Assembly: GCF_002095485.1 (NCBI RefSeq)
Contig: NZ_MLFS01000023.1
Coordinates: forward strand, 1-59,471
Length of the DNA: 59,471 nucleotides
From: Pantoea wallisii
GTDB taxonomy: Bacteria > Pseudomonadota > Gammaproteobacteria > Enterobacterales > Enterobacteriaceae
Direction: 5' to 3'
This document shows positions 26,287 to 35,349 of the stretch, in pieces. The notes beneath the pieces are model-generated. The model made no database searches. It saw nothing but the letters and a program-made list of their open reading frames with translations, and was not told the origin of the DNA. Both the position numbers and the translations under genes were made by a program. How positions within the stretch are numbered: position 1 is the stretch's first letter; every line of letters begins with the position of its first letter.

Positions 26287-26326
26287 GTCCTGTAACCTGA
26301 ATCACGTGATCGATGCGTTACAGGAC
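26287..26326. other. Cruciform-like inverted repeat
   Basis: GTCCTGTAAC (26287-26296) and GTTACAGGAC (26317-26326) are perfect arms. The loop contains the palindrome ATCACGTGAT (26301-26310). No U-run, so not a standard terminator; it may still end the DUF4142 transcript. Confidence 0.55.
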
Positions 26327-26448
26327 ACCACAATGCCAGTACCAGTAGTGAGCATGTAGATGCTTGTCTGAACTATCCCTGCACGCATGAGTATCAACCC
26401 CGGCCAAAGAGTGTTCGATCTGTGATCAAACAGCCGGAATGATTTTTT

Positions 26449-26491
26449 GTAATCGATTACTTTGTTTCTGTCCTTAAATGTAATCGATTAC
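26449..26491. promoter_or_regulatory. Two LacI-type operators before the transporter gene
   Basis: The perfect 12-bp palindrome GTAATCGATTAC occurs at 26449-26460 and again at 26480-26491, centres 31 bp apart (three helical turns). The second copy ends 20 bp before the transporter ATG. The central CG is typical of LacI-family sites. The likely binder is the LacI protein encoded at 29006. Confidence 0.8.
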
Positions 26492-26510
26492 TTTAAAGCG
26501 CGAGGTCGTT

Positions 26511-27749
26511 ATGGCTATGACAGAAACAGAGACGGCAAGTGCAGTGAAACAGCAGCGGCTACTGATTCCCCGTCTCTCGCTCATGATGTTTATGCAGTTT
26601 TTCATCTGGGGCAGTTGGTCGGTTACGCTTGGGCTGGTGATGGCGCAGCACAACATGTCGTTATTAATCGGTGATGCGTTCTCCGCCGGGCCGATAGCAT
26701 CGATTCTTTCACCCTTTGTGCTGGGTATGCTGGTAGACAGGTTCTTCCCGTCACAGAAGGTGATGGCGGTGATGAATCTTGCCGGCGCAGTGATTCTCTG
26801 GTTTGTCCCGGCAGCCCTGATTGCGGAAAACGGTGCGCTGCTGATTGCGCTCCTGTTTGGCTATACGTTGTGCTTTATGCCCACCCTGGCGCTGGCTAAT
26901 AACATCGCTTTTCATAGCCTGGCCCGCAGCGACAAGAGTTTTCCGGTGGTGCGTGTGTTCGGCACGATTGGCTGGATTGTCGCCGGCGTCTTTATTGGGT
27001 TCGCCGGGATATCTGCGAGCACCTCCATCTTCACCGTGGCAGCCGTCTGCTCCGTGGCGCTGGCAATCTACAGCCTGACGCTGCCGCACACGCCGGCACC
27101 TGCTAAAGGGCTGCCCGTAAAAGTGCGCGATCTGTTTTGTGCCGATGCGTTTGCACTGCTGAAAATCCGGCACTTCTTTGTGTTTGCGCTGTGCGCCACA
27201 CTGATCTCGATTCCGCTTGGCACCTACTACGCCTATACGGTTTCATGGCTGGCCGACGCAGGCGTAACGAACGTCAGCACCGCCATGTCTTTTGGCCAGA
27301 TGTCTGAAATCTTATTCATGCTGGTTATCCCGTTCCTGTTCCGCCGCCTTGGCGTCAAATACATGCTGCTGGTGGGGATGCTGGCATGGTTCGTGCGCTA
27401 TGCGCTGTTCGCGATGGGCATGGGCGACGAAGGGCGCGCGCTGATCTATCTGGGCATTCTGCTGCACGGCGTCTGCTATGACTTCTTCTTTGTGGTGGGA
27501 TTCATCTACACCGACAGGATCGCCGGCGACAAGGTGAAAGGGCAGGCGCAGAGCATGGTGGTGATGTTCACGTATGGCATCGGCATGCTGCTGGGCTCGC
27601 AGATTTCGGGCGCGCTTTACAACAGCCTCGTGGCCGGTCAGGGCACAGCTGAAAACTGGGCAACATTCTGGTGGATCCCCGCTATCGCGGCAGCGGCGAT
27701 CGCCACGCTTTTCCTCTTCTCCTTTAAATATCGGGATGAAGCGGTTTGA
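26511..27749 (+). CDS. MFS transporter, nucleoside:H+ symporter (NupG-like) family
   Basis: 412 residues with 12 hydrophobic segments. Begins LSLMMFMQFFIWGSWSVTLG, the signature of the nucleoside-H+-symporter branch, with FGTIGWIVAG in helix 4-5. First gene of an operon with a sugar phosphate isomerase/epimerase 16 bp downstream, under tandem LacI operators. This points to uptake of a sugar or nucleoside-like compound rather than plain nucleosides. GAGG site. Confidence 0.9.
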   Translation: MAMTETETASAVKQQRLLIPRLSLMMFMQFFIWGSWSVTLGLVMAQHNMSLLIGDAFSAGPIASILSPFVLGMLVDRFFPSQKVMAVMNLAGAVILWFVPAALIAENGALLIALLFGYTLCFMPTLALANNIAFHSLARSDKSFPVVRVFGTIGWIVAGVFIGFAGISASTSIFTVAAVCSVALAIYSLTLPHTPAPAKGLPVKVRDLFCADAFALLKIRHFFVFALCATLISIPLGTYYAYTVSWLADAGVTNVSTAMSFGQMSEILFMLVIPFLFRRLGVKYMLLVGMLAWFVRYALFAMGMGDEGRALIYLGILLHGVCYDFFFVVGFIYTDRIAGDKVKGQAQSMVVMFTYGIGMLLGSQISGALYNSLVAGQGTAENWATFWWIPAIAAAAIATLFLFSFKYRDEAV

Positions 27750-27765
27750 TTAACCGGAGGTGTAC

Positions 27766-28821
27766 GTGAAAACGTTAAAAGGACCTGGCATTTTTCTTTC
27801 ACAGTTTATCGGGCAGCAGGCGCCCTTCAATTCGCTGGAAGGGCTGGCGCAATGGGCATCCGGGCTGGGTTACCGGGCGGTGCAAATGCCCTGCAATCAT
27901 CCGTCGATTTTCGACCTGGAGCGCGCGGCGGTCAGTCAGTCCTATTGCGATGATATTACGGCGTTGCTGGCGAAGTATGGGCTGGAAATCAGCGAGCTTT
28001 CGACACACCTGGAAGGACAGCTGATTGCGGTGCATCCGGCGCACGACGCAGCATTCGACGGCTTCGCGCCGGAACATGTTCGCGGTGATAACGCAAAACG
28101 CACGGCCTGGGCCATTGAAACGGTGAAAAAGGCGGCGGCAGCGTCGGCGAAGCTCGGGCTGCGTGCGCATGCGACGTTCTCCGGCTCGCTGGCGTGGCCC
28201 TATATCTACCCCTGGCCGCCGCACAATCCGGCGTTGCTGGAGGAGGCGTTTGCCGAGCTGGCACGCCGCTGGCTGCCGGTGCTGGATGAATTCGATCGCC
28301 ACGATGTTGACGTCTGTTATGAACTTCATCCGGGCGAAGATCTGCATGACGGCGTAACCTTTGAGCGCTTTTTGGCCGCCGTTAATCATCATCCACGCTG
28401 CAACATTCTGTTCGATCCCAGCCATCTGCTGCTACAGCACCTGGATTATCTGCAGTTTATCGATATCTATCATCCGCGCATCAAGGCATTCCACGTGAAG
28501 GATGCTGAGTACCTGACTAACGGCCGCAGCGGTGTGTATGGCGGTTATCAGCGCTGGATTGACCGCGCCGGGCGTTTTCGCTCGCCGGGGGACGGACAGG
28601 TCGATTTCAAAGGCATTTTCAGCAAGCTGGCGCAGTACGACTACGACGGCTGGGCGGTACTGGAGTGGGAGTGCTGTTTGAAAGAGGGTGAGACCGGGGC
28701 TCGGGAAGGTGCCGAATTTATTCAGCGCCACATTATTCCGGTTGCCGATCGTGCTTTTGATGATTTTGCCGCCCGTCAGGATGACGTTGCCGGCTTACGC
28801 GCCCGGTTAGGACTGAAGTAG
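27766..28821 (+). CDS. Sugar phosphate isomerase/epimerase (TIM barrel)
   Basis: 351 residues from GTG 27766, placed 5 bases after GGAGG; the upstream GTG at 27760 overlaps that site. Xylose isomerase-like TIM barrel with metal-binding pattern: CYELHPGEDLHDG (Glu/His), NILFDPSHLLLQ (Asp/His), IKAFHVKDAEY (His), and VLEWEC (Glu) at the end. Such enzymes act on keto-sugars or inositol-type substrates. Co-transcribed with the NupG-like importer. The substrate is not known. Confidence 0.9.
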   Translation: MKTLKGPGIFLSQFIGQQAPFNSLEGLAQWASGLGYRAVQMPCNHPSIFDLERAAVSQSYCDDITALLAKYGLEISELSTHLEGQLIAVHPAHDAAFDGFAPEHVRGDNAKRTAWAIETVKKAAAASAKLGLRAHATFSGSLAWPYIYPWPPHNPALLEEAFAELARRWLPVLDEFDRHDVDVCYELHPGEDLHDGVTFERFLAAVNHHPRCNILFDPSHLLLQHLDYLQFIDIYHPRIKAFHVKDAEYLTNGRSGVYGGYQRWIDRAGRFRSPGDGQVDFKGIFSKLAQYDYDGWAVLEWECCLKEGETGAREGAEFIQRHIIPVADRAFDDFAARQDDVAGLRARLGLK

Positions 28822-29005
28822 GGAACGCCTGGGATGACCGGCGCCGCATTAAGCGGTCTGGTCATATCCAGCTGGTGCCCTTGTACAGCGCCACCCGCAG
28901 CAGCGCCAGATCTACGACCCGCGCGGGTGCACAGCCCGGGCTAACTTATTGTTCACGCGAATTTATGGTAGCCTGCGTGCAATATGTTCCCGTTTGGATC
29001 CTTCC

Positions 29006-29986
29006 ATGTCCATTCAAAAAATCGCCCGTCTCGCAGGTGTTTCCGTCGCGACGGTGTCACGCGTATTAAATAACAGCGATACGGTTAAAGACGCAAACCG
29101 CGAGAAAGTGCTGCAGGCCATCAAAGCCAGCAACTATCAACCCAATCTGCTGGCAAGGCAGCTGCGTACGGCACGCACCTCAATGATTCTGGTCATGGTC
29201 TCTGACATCTCGAATCCGTTCTGTGCCGAGGTCGTGAAAGGCATTGAGGAGGAGGCCGAGAAGAACGGCTACCGTATTCTGCTGTGTAACTCCGGCTCGG
29301 ATATTGAGCGTTCGCGCTCCAGCCTGCAGCTGCTGTCCGGAAAAATGGTGGATGGCATCATTACCATGGACGCCTTCAGTAAACTTCCGGAGCTAAGCCA
29401 CCTGATTGTCAATACGCCGTGGGTCCAGTGCGCTGAATACGCTGATGCCGGCGAGATCTCCTGCGTGGGGATTAACGACAGTGAGGCGTCTCAAGAGATC
29501 GTAGGGTATTTGGCTGATAAAGGTCGCAGGCGCATTGCGCTGATCAATCACGATCTCAGCTACAAATATGCACGTTTGCGGCAGCAGGGGTATCTGCGTC
29601 AGCTGGATGAGCATAATCTGACATGGCAGGCGATCGGTTATGCCAGCGAGCTAAGTTTCAGCGCTGGTAAACAGGCAATGATCTCCCTGCTTGCTGCTGA
29701 GACAATCCCGGACGCGGTTTTCGCCGTTTCGGATACGCTGGCCGCGGGTGCCATGGCAGCTATTCAGGCCTCAGGATTACGTGTGCCTGAAGATATTGCG
29801 GTAGCCGGTTTTGATGGCACTGAACTTGCGGAGATGGTCACTCCACCGCTGACGACGCTGGCGCAGCCCTCGCGCGATATCGGGCGTAACGCCTTCAGGC
29901 TGGTTCGGCAAAAGATTGACCAGCCGGACGCTGCAGCGGAACGCCTCATTCTGCAGGGGCGCCTGATTAAGCGTGCCAGTGCGTAA
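29006..29986 (+). CDS. LacI family transcriptional regulator
   Basis: 326 residues from ATG 29006. LacI helix-turn-helix and hinge (IQKIARLAGVSVATVSRVLN, then NYQPNLLARQLRT), followed by a periplasmic sugar-binding-like domain ending VAGFDGTELAEMVTPPLTTL. It lies 184 bp after the isomerase on the same strand. The two palindromes before the transporter gene are its probable sites; no such palindrome lies before its own gene. Confidence 0.93.
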   Translation: MSIQKIARLAGVSVATVSRVLNNSDTVKDANREKVLQAIKASNYQPNLLARQLRTARTSMILVMVSDISNPFCAEVVKGIEEEAEKNGYRILLCNSGSDIERSRSSLQLLSGKMVDGIITMDAFSKLPELSHLIVNTPWVQCAEYADAGEISCVGINDSEASQEIVGYLADKGRRRIALINHDLSYKYARLRQQGYLRQLDEHNLTWQAIGYASELSFSAGKQAMISLLAAETIPDAVFAVSDTLAAGAMAAIQASGLRVPEDIAVAGFDGTELAEMVTPPLTTLAQPSRDIGRNAFRLVRQKIDQPDAAAERLILQGRLIKRASA

Positions 29987-30224
29987 GCCAACTCAGTGTT
30001 GGTGACGGGTGCGCCAGGCTGACTTTATAGCGTGAATGCCGCTGTCGGGCAGTAACGAGCGGCACTAAAGGTTGTCCGTCGCCCGGCCGATAAACACAGA
30101 ATAATACTTATGGCCTTAAACCTTGTCCTGCATGCTTTGCTGCTGATGTTTACCGGCGGTACCGCTTAAACGCTGCCGCTCATAAAGGTTGTTCAGTATT
30201 GTCAGCAAATTACGGAGCATACCC

Positions 30225-31475
30225 ATGAACGCTGTCATCAATCCTGCTCTCTCTGCCGTTTGGTCCACGGACGCGCAGGGCATTTGCATCGCCAGCCAGG
30301 AGAGTCCGGCAGGACTGATCCCCGCGCTGAAAGGCGTGACGCTCAGCGCATGGCTGAAGTTCGCACAGGCGGACGAAGATGCGAAAATTGCGCTGCAGCT
30401 GCGGGCGGCACTGGAAGAGGTCACCCCTTTTCATATTGAACTGCCGATCCATTGCCTGGATGGCACAACGCGCCGTGTTGTGGTCTCCGGGCTGCCGGAT
30501 GATCAGCCGGGCGCTTCGCGCCAGCAGTACAGTGGCTTTATTCTTGATGTCACCGCGCAACGCAAAGCCCTTGAGGACGCGCTGCGTACGGCGGCTGAGT
30601 ATCGTCTGCTGATTGAAAACAGCACGGATCTGATCGCCCATTGCGACACGGATGGCAGGTATGTCTCCATCTCGCCCTCTTATAGCGAGATGATTGGCTG
30701 GTCAGCCGATGAGATTATTGGTCAGCGGGTGGTGGATTTCCTGCATCCTGACGATCGCGCACCCGCTGCGGATGCGCTGCAGCACATCTTCAACGGCGGC
30801 ACGCTGCCGGATGTGGTTGAAGTACGTAAGCGACACCGCGACGGCCACTCTATTACCCTTGGTACCAAGGCCTGCGGCGTGAGCGATCCCTCCACCGGTA
30901 ATAACATCGGTGCGGTGCTGGTCTCCCGTGATATAACGCGTGACAAAGAGAAGCTGCGCAGTCTTGAGGCGCTGGCCACCCGCGATACGCTGACTGGATT
31001 ACCTAACCGGGCCTGGATTTACGACAAAGTGAGCGGGATGCTCGCGCAGGAGGACGGTCGGGCATACACAACGGTGCTGTTTATCGACCTGAATGGCTTT
31101 AAGGCCGTGAACGATTCGATGGGGCACGCGGCAGGTGATGTCCTGCTGCAGCGGGTCAGTGAACGTTTACAGCACTGTATGCGCCCGGGTGACTCGGTCG
31201 CGCGTCTGGGGGGCGATGAATTTGTGGTGGCTGCGACGTGCGCCAGTCAGGAAGCGGCATCTGCGATTGCCCGACGGTTGCTGGAGAGCCTGCAAGAGCC
31301 CTTTGCGTTTAAAGGCATAGACGTTCGTATTGGCGCAGCGATTGGCATCAGCCTGGCGCGATTCGGTACCGCTTCAGCCAAAATGCTCTTTGAAAACGCT
31401 GATATCGCAATGTATCGGGCAAAAGCGCGGCGTGAAGGGGCTTATCAGTTCTTTGAGCCAGCCATGCTGCCGTAA
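30225..31475 (+). CDS. Diguanylate cyclase with PAS domains
   Basis: 416 residues from ATG 30225 (GGAG upstream). A PAS-like N-terminal region (about 1-115) is followed by a clear PAS domain (about 125-245, YRLLIENSTDLIAHCDTDGRYVSISPS). The C-terminal GGDEF domain (about 255-412) has the intact active site RLGGDEF and an RPGD inhibitory site five residues before it. It should make c-di-GMP and be feedback-inhibited. No membrane segment. The signal sensed is unknown. Confidence 0.92.
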   Translation: MNAVINPALSAVWSTDAQGICIASQESPAGLIPALKGVTLSAWLKFAQADEDAKIALQLRAALEEVTPFHIELPIHCLDGTTRRVVVSGLPDDQPGASRQQYSGFILDVTAQRKALEDALRTAAEYRLLIENSTDLIAHCDTDGRYVSISPSYSEMIGWSADEIIGQRVVDFLHPDDRAPAADALQHIFNGGTLPDVVEVRKRHRDGHSITLGTKACGVSDPSTGNNIGAVLVSRDITRDKEKLRSLEALATRDTLTGLPNRAWIYDKVSGMLAQEDGRAYTTVLFIDLNGFKAVNDSMGHAAGDVLLQRVSERLQHCMRPGDSVARLGGDEFVVAATCASQEAASAIARRLLESLQEPFAFKGIDVRIGAAIGISLARFGTASAKMLFENADIAMYRAKARREGAYQFFEPAMLP

Positions 31476-31506
31476 TATCGGCTTTCACCCGGTCCGGTGC
31501 CACCTT

Positions 31507-31539
31507 TAAAGGACTGACGCTTCGTCGGTCAGTCCTTTA
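31507..31539. terminator. Bidirectional terminator
   Basis: TAAAGGACTGAC and GTCAGTCCTTTA form a perfect 12-bp stem with a 9-nt loop, between convergent genes. The U-runs are short on both strands. Confidence 0.75.
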
Positions 31540-31550
31540 TCCGTGCGAAA

Positions 31551-32015
31551 TTAGCGGGTTCTCAGGCGATAGATATCGGCAAAATAGAGGTGACCTTTCT
31601 TCTGATACTGCGATTGCAGCCGCGCTTTCTCCGCCGGAGTAAGTACATCACCCTCCATCAGCGCCTGAATAAATCCTTCTCTGACATGCACCTCCATGTA
31701 CCAGTCACCGGTGTAGCAGTTTTTCCACGCGCCTTTATCGATATCTTTCACCTGATAAGAGGGATTCACGTGAAAGAAGAAGAAGAAATTACAGACTGCA
31801 AAAATCACACAGCAAACAGTGTACTCAATAGTGCCGAAGGAGTCGGAGTACATTAAAAGTCCCATGGTCAGCACAAACAGGAAACACATCAGGCCATAGA
31901 GGCCCGGGTACTGTTTGATGAAAGAGACATCGAAGTAAGGGCGATCGTTGCGATGCTCTTCTCTGTTAATGGTGTCTAACTCTTTTTGCAGGACAGTGTT
32001 CAGTTCGGTATTCAT
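31551..32015 (-). CDS. ylaC: YlaC family inner-membrane protein
   Basis: 154 residues. Matches E. coli YlaC from the INREEHRNDRPYFDVSFIKQ segment through two hydrophobic helices (about 40-58 and 66-82), FFFFHVNPSYQVKDID, and a C-terminal soluble part with CYTGDWY. YlaC is a membrane protein linked only loosely to stress; the function is unknown. Confidence 0.85.
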   Translation of the reverse strand: MNTELNTVLQKELDTINREEHRNDRPYFDVSFIKQYPGLYGLMCFLFVLTMGLLMYSDSFGTIEYTVCCVIFAVCNFFFFFHVNPSYQVKDIDKGAWKNCYTGDWYMEVHVREGFIQALMEGDVLTPAEKARLQSQYQKKGHLYFADIYRLRTR

Positions 32016-32109
32016 TTACAGTGCCTTTTCAACGAATCGTGTTGAGGTTAAGTGTTCAAATAGGGTGGGTGAAGCGTGCGGTGATGTATCGCTTTGCTCG
32101 CCGCATGAG

Positions 32110-33513
32110 TTAAATCGCCATACCTGAAAAATGAATCGGGTCTTCAAGCATCTCGGCCAGTATTTTCAGGCTCTCTTCGCACTGCTGGCGGGTTTGCGCC
32201 CCTCCCAGGCATAAGCGCAACGCTTCCACTGGCTTATTGTCAGTACAGAAAGCGACGGCAGAAACGGCACTTATCCCTCTTTCGCGCAATTTCGCTGCTA
32301 CATCCGACGAGTTCGAATTCACCAGCTTTGGCAGTGAGAGCCAGAGGTGATAACCGCCGGGGTCGGCGCGATACGTATAGCCGGCTAAATACGTTGAGGC
32401 CATCTCCTGGCGCACTTTCGCCTCTTGCTTAATGGCGTTAAGTACGCGCTCAGCGGTGCCGTCGTTTATCCACTGGCGCGCAAGGGCATTGGTTAATGGA
32501 CTGGACATAACGGTCAGCGCCCGCAGCACGCTCGAAAGAAGCTGAGTCGCCTGTCTGTCCGGCCCTTTAAGAAAGGCGATACGCAGTCCCGGGCCGAAGC
32601 ACTTGGACATACCTGTGATATACCAGGTCAGTTCGGGGATTAACTCCGCAAAGGTAGGGATCGGCAGATCGCTTAATGCTGCATAGGCATCATCCTCAAT
32701 TACAGAGATGTTGTAGCGGCGGCAGACTTCCGCCAGCTCCCGGCGGCGCGTTTCGGGGATGGTGAGCGTTGTGGGATTATGCAGTGTCGGGTTGATGTAG
32801 AGCGCGGTGATCTCACCGGTTCTGCATAATCCCTCCAGGGCTAACGGATCGGGCCCCATGTCATCATGAATGACGGCTCTGAGTTTGACACCCAGATGGC
32901 TGGCAATCGCTTTGATGCCCGGATAAACCAGACTGCTTACGCAGACGATGCCACTCTTGCGTTTCAGCAGAGTCATAATGCCGACCAGCGCACTGTGAAT
33001 GCCGGGACAGACCAGCACCTCTGACTCGTTCTTGATCCTGAGCTTGCGTCCCATCCAGGTCATGGCGGCAGCTTTATCTTCGGCCGATCCGCCAAAATCC
33101 TGATAACGCAGCATGCTCAGCATATCCGCCTGAGCAAACAGGTTTATGGCCCCATTGCGCAGCGCCTCTTCAATCACGGCGCTGGCAGGTTCAACCGGAG
33201 CGTTCATCGTCATTTCATAGCTGGTGGCCGGCAGCGTTGCTGAAGCCGATGCTTTACTGCGAATAAAGCTGCCCAAACCGGGACGGGAGTCAATCAATCC
33301 CCGACGACGCGCTTCCGCATATCCGCGCGTGACGGTGGTGTAGTTTAGCCCCAGCGTTTCTGCCAGTTCGCGCAAGGGGGGCAGGCGATAGCGTGACGGC
33401 AACTCGCCGGTGCTTATGCCCTCAGCGATAAAGTCCGCAATGCGTAGATAGGCAGGGCGCTGCGTCTGTATCTGCAGCTGCGACGCCCAGCGCATGAAAA
33501 GTGAAGTGACCAA
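32110..33513 (-). CDS. MocR-type regulator (GntR helix-turn-helix plus aminotransferase domain)
   Basis: 467 residues from TTG 33513, which has GGGAG upstream; ATG 33495 is an alternative without a site. GntR winged helix near 20-88 (RLPPLRELAETLGLNYTTVTRGYAEA). Fold-type I aminotransferase domain with PLP features: NPTLHNPTT, VIEDDAY, and the lysine of TGMSKCFGPGLRIAF (K304). These regulators sense PLP-linked amino compounds, often controlling a divergent gene; none is intact here. Confidence 0.9.
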   Translation of the reverse strand: MVTSLFMRWASQLQIQTQRPAYLRIADFIAEGISTGELPSRYRLPPLRELAETLGLNYTTVTRGYAEARRRGLIDSRPGLGSFIRSKASASATLPATSYEMTMNAPVEPASAVIEEALRNGAINLFAQADMLSMLRYQDFGGSAEDKAAAMTWMGRKLRIKNESEVLVCPGIHSALVGIMTLLKRKSGIVCVSSLVYPGIKAIASHLGVKLRAVIHDDMGPDPLALEGLCRTGEITALYINPTLHNPTTLTIPETRRRELAEVCRRYNISVIEDDAYAALSDLPIPTFAELIPELTWYITGMSKCFGPGLRIAFLKGPDRQATQLLSSVLRALTVMSSPLTNALARQWINDGTAERVLNAIKQEAKVRQEMASTYLAGYTYRADPGGYHLWLSLPKLVNSNSSDVAAKLRERGISAVSAVAFCTDNKPVEALRLCLGGAQTRQQCEESLKILAEMLEDPIHFSGMAI

Positions 33514-33885
33514 CGGCGAGCTCCCGTATCAGGAAAGTGGCCACAGTAATAGCACAAACAAAATCATTGCGTAACTTGATTGCATCAATGATTGCATCAT
33601 TACTCTGCAATAAAGCCATTAAACATCTTTCAAAGGTCGTTAGCATGGGGATGAAGTCCGGGGCGCCGCCTGGCTGCATGCGGATCAGGTGCCGCGCATC
33701 GTAGCGAGCTGGAGTGAGCAGGTGCAGGGTCATAGGGCAGAGCAGTATCAGGCGTGGTTTTATCTGGCCACCCAGCAACCTGGGATCTGTACATCGCTCA
33801 CACGGGCGCATGAGTGATTGAGAAGTGATGCCATGCGGGCAGAGAGGGCGCAGCCCGCATGACACATTAAAGCAGATCCTGCTTG
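33514..33885. other. Intergenic stretch with a possible decayed gene
   Basis: No intact gene. A 57-codon open frame at 33644-33817 on the plus strand has protein-like composition (LHADQVPRIVASWSEQ, YQAWFYLATQQPG) but no ATG and a TAG directly before it. It may be the tail of a lost gene once divergent from the MocR regulator. Confidence 0.35.
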
Positions 33886-34218
33886 TTACTGTTCCATCCC
33901 AATCTCCATGCACATCTCAGCGCACTGCAGGCAGAGCTCAGCACTGTGCTGGCAATGTTCATGCTGGTACTTTTGGCTCGCCCATCCTGCCAGCTGACAT
34001 GCCATCGAGTTGATGGTACAGAGTTGCTCGCTAAGCTCACTTTGTGAAGCCAGCAGCTGCGCAGTGACACGGCACAGAGCCGCACACTGTTGATTCAGGC
34101 TAATGCAGTCGCTCATTGCATCAGCATCAGGTTGTCGCAGACAGGCTGCTACGCAGTGATCGCAGGCAGCCGCACAGCGGTAACAAAGAGCAATACACTC
34201 ATTCAGATCAGGGCTCAT
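33886..34218 (-). CDS. Cys-rich four-helix-bundle copper-binding protein (DUF326-like)
   Basis: 110 residues with 14 or so cysteines placed on helices: CIALCYRCAAACDHCVAAC near the N-terminus, then CISLNQQCAALC, and HCQHSAELCLQCAEMC at the C-terminus. This spacing matches the Csp/DUF326 copper-storage family. No signal peptide, so it would store or buffer Cu(I) in the cytosol. AAGGAG site. Single gene. Confidence 0.9.
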   Translation of the reverse strand: MSPDLNECIALCYRCAAACDHCVAACLRQPDADAMSDCISLNQQCAALCRVTAQLLASQSELSEQLCTINSMACQLAGWASQKYQHEHCQHSAELCLQCAEMCMEIGMEQ

Positions 34219-34703
34219 GGATCTCCTTAACGCTGGCTAAGCCTAAACGCGGATTTGGGTATTTGCAGTCAAACCTTAGTTAATCACACTGTTATTTCAA
34301 GTAAATGGTTAGAAAAGATGCATTCAGCATGCCTTAAATCGCTGAATTAACCGCTCTACACAGAATGTAAGGTTGCGTATATAAGTGCGAGCATAAATAA
34401 AAATAGGATATTAAAAGTGTACAAGGAGAGGTTTTTTGTACAAATATAATTGCTCTTTTAATGGTGAATAAATTAAAGCTTCAGCTTGCCTGGCGCGATG
34501 AATAAGGCCAGTCAGACACTGAAATAAGCGAAGCGGTAGCCAGGGTTGGATTGATCAAGATTTGATCAATCAAAGGTTTTTCAGGCTAAAATTACTCTCC
34601 TGACACGGTTAAGTCTCGCATTTAAGCGAAGCGTTAATACGCAGTCAGGAGAGTATTAAGCAGAAATTAATTGAGGCAGAATCAGTATGATGACTGAGTG
34701 GTA
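34219..34703. other. Intergenic stretch rich in inverted repeats
   Basis: No gene. It holds GATTGATCAA-GAT-TTGATCAATC (34549-34571), a 12-bp perfect repeat TACTCTCCTGAC/GTCAGGAGAGTA with a 39-nt loop (34593-34655), and two copies of a (T/A)TAAGCGAAGCG element (34524-34535 and 34622-34633). This is much more structure than ordinary spacers here. Confidence 0.6.
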
Positions 34704-34907
34704 CTATTTGCGGCGGCTGATCTTTCCTCCTTTTCTGCCCGCTTCAATGGCGCGCTGTGGATCATTTTTGAAATTACCACCACTTACCTGGCCCCCTTTG
34801 CGTCCCGCCTCGGCAGCACGCTCCTTATCTGCAGCGAAGTTGCCTGAACCACCACGTCGTTGCGATACTTTTTCTTCCTCTTCAGGTTTCTTCTTTGAGT
34901 CCTTCAT
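34704..34907 (-). CDS. yciG: YciG-like KGG-motif stress protein
   Basis: 67 residues, basic. It carries the repeated con-10 motif: RGGSGNFAADKERAAEAGRK, then SGGNFKNDPQRAIEAGRKGG. Same order as E. coli YciG, a small protein of the RpoS-controlled yciGFE operon linked to swarming and stress. AGAGGA site. The yciE homologue lies 440 bp away in the opposite direction; no yciF between them. Confidence 0.93.
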   Translation of the reverse strand: MKDSKKKPEEEEKVSQRRGGSGNFAADKERAAEAGRKGGQVSGGNFKNDPQRAIEAGRKGGKISRRK

Positions 34908-35349
34908 TTGTTTCCTCTCTGTTCATACCAGCATGGAGCAAAAATAAATGTAGTGTCGTTTTTACCATAATCAAGCTGGGAATAATCTTAACTTTTAATT
35001 TCCACGGTTTGGTTGTTTAAGGAAGAGTCAATTTCGACTCATCCGGTGATGAAAGTCAGGGGCGCAGGGATTGTTATCATTTTGCATGGATAAAGTGAAG
35101 CTCTCTTTTAAAGGTGAAAAAAGTTGTCACCAGAATTGTGACAATTAACCGTTGTCGCAATTCTTTAAAAGCAGACTTGCATACGACTGCTTGCTTGCTA
35201 CGTTTAATTAAGTTGTCCGGGCTGGATTAATTAGCGCTTCGCTTATCATCATTTTATCCATATATAAGCGCAGCGGTATCGCGTTACCGGACCAGGGCTT
35301 ATCGCCTCGCGGCGTTTAAGCTGCCTTTTCCCTGACTTCGGAGAACACA
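34908..35349. promoter_or_regulatory. Divergent yciG/yciE promoter region with palindromes
   Basis: Contains TTGTCAC-N7-GTGACAA (35124-35144) and a facing pair of CGCTTCGCTTAT (35235-35246) and ATAAGCGCAGCG (35264-35275). The same dodecamer occurs twice after yciG and once near 15.8 kb, so it may be a shared regulator site. Confidence 0.5.

Noticed and set aside
34549..34655. CRISPR or insertion-sequence ends
   Set aside because: Repeats are inverted, not regularly spaced direct repeats, and no transposase or cas gene is near.
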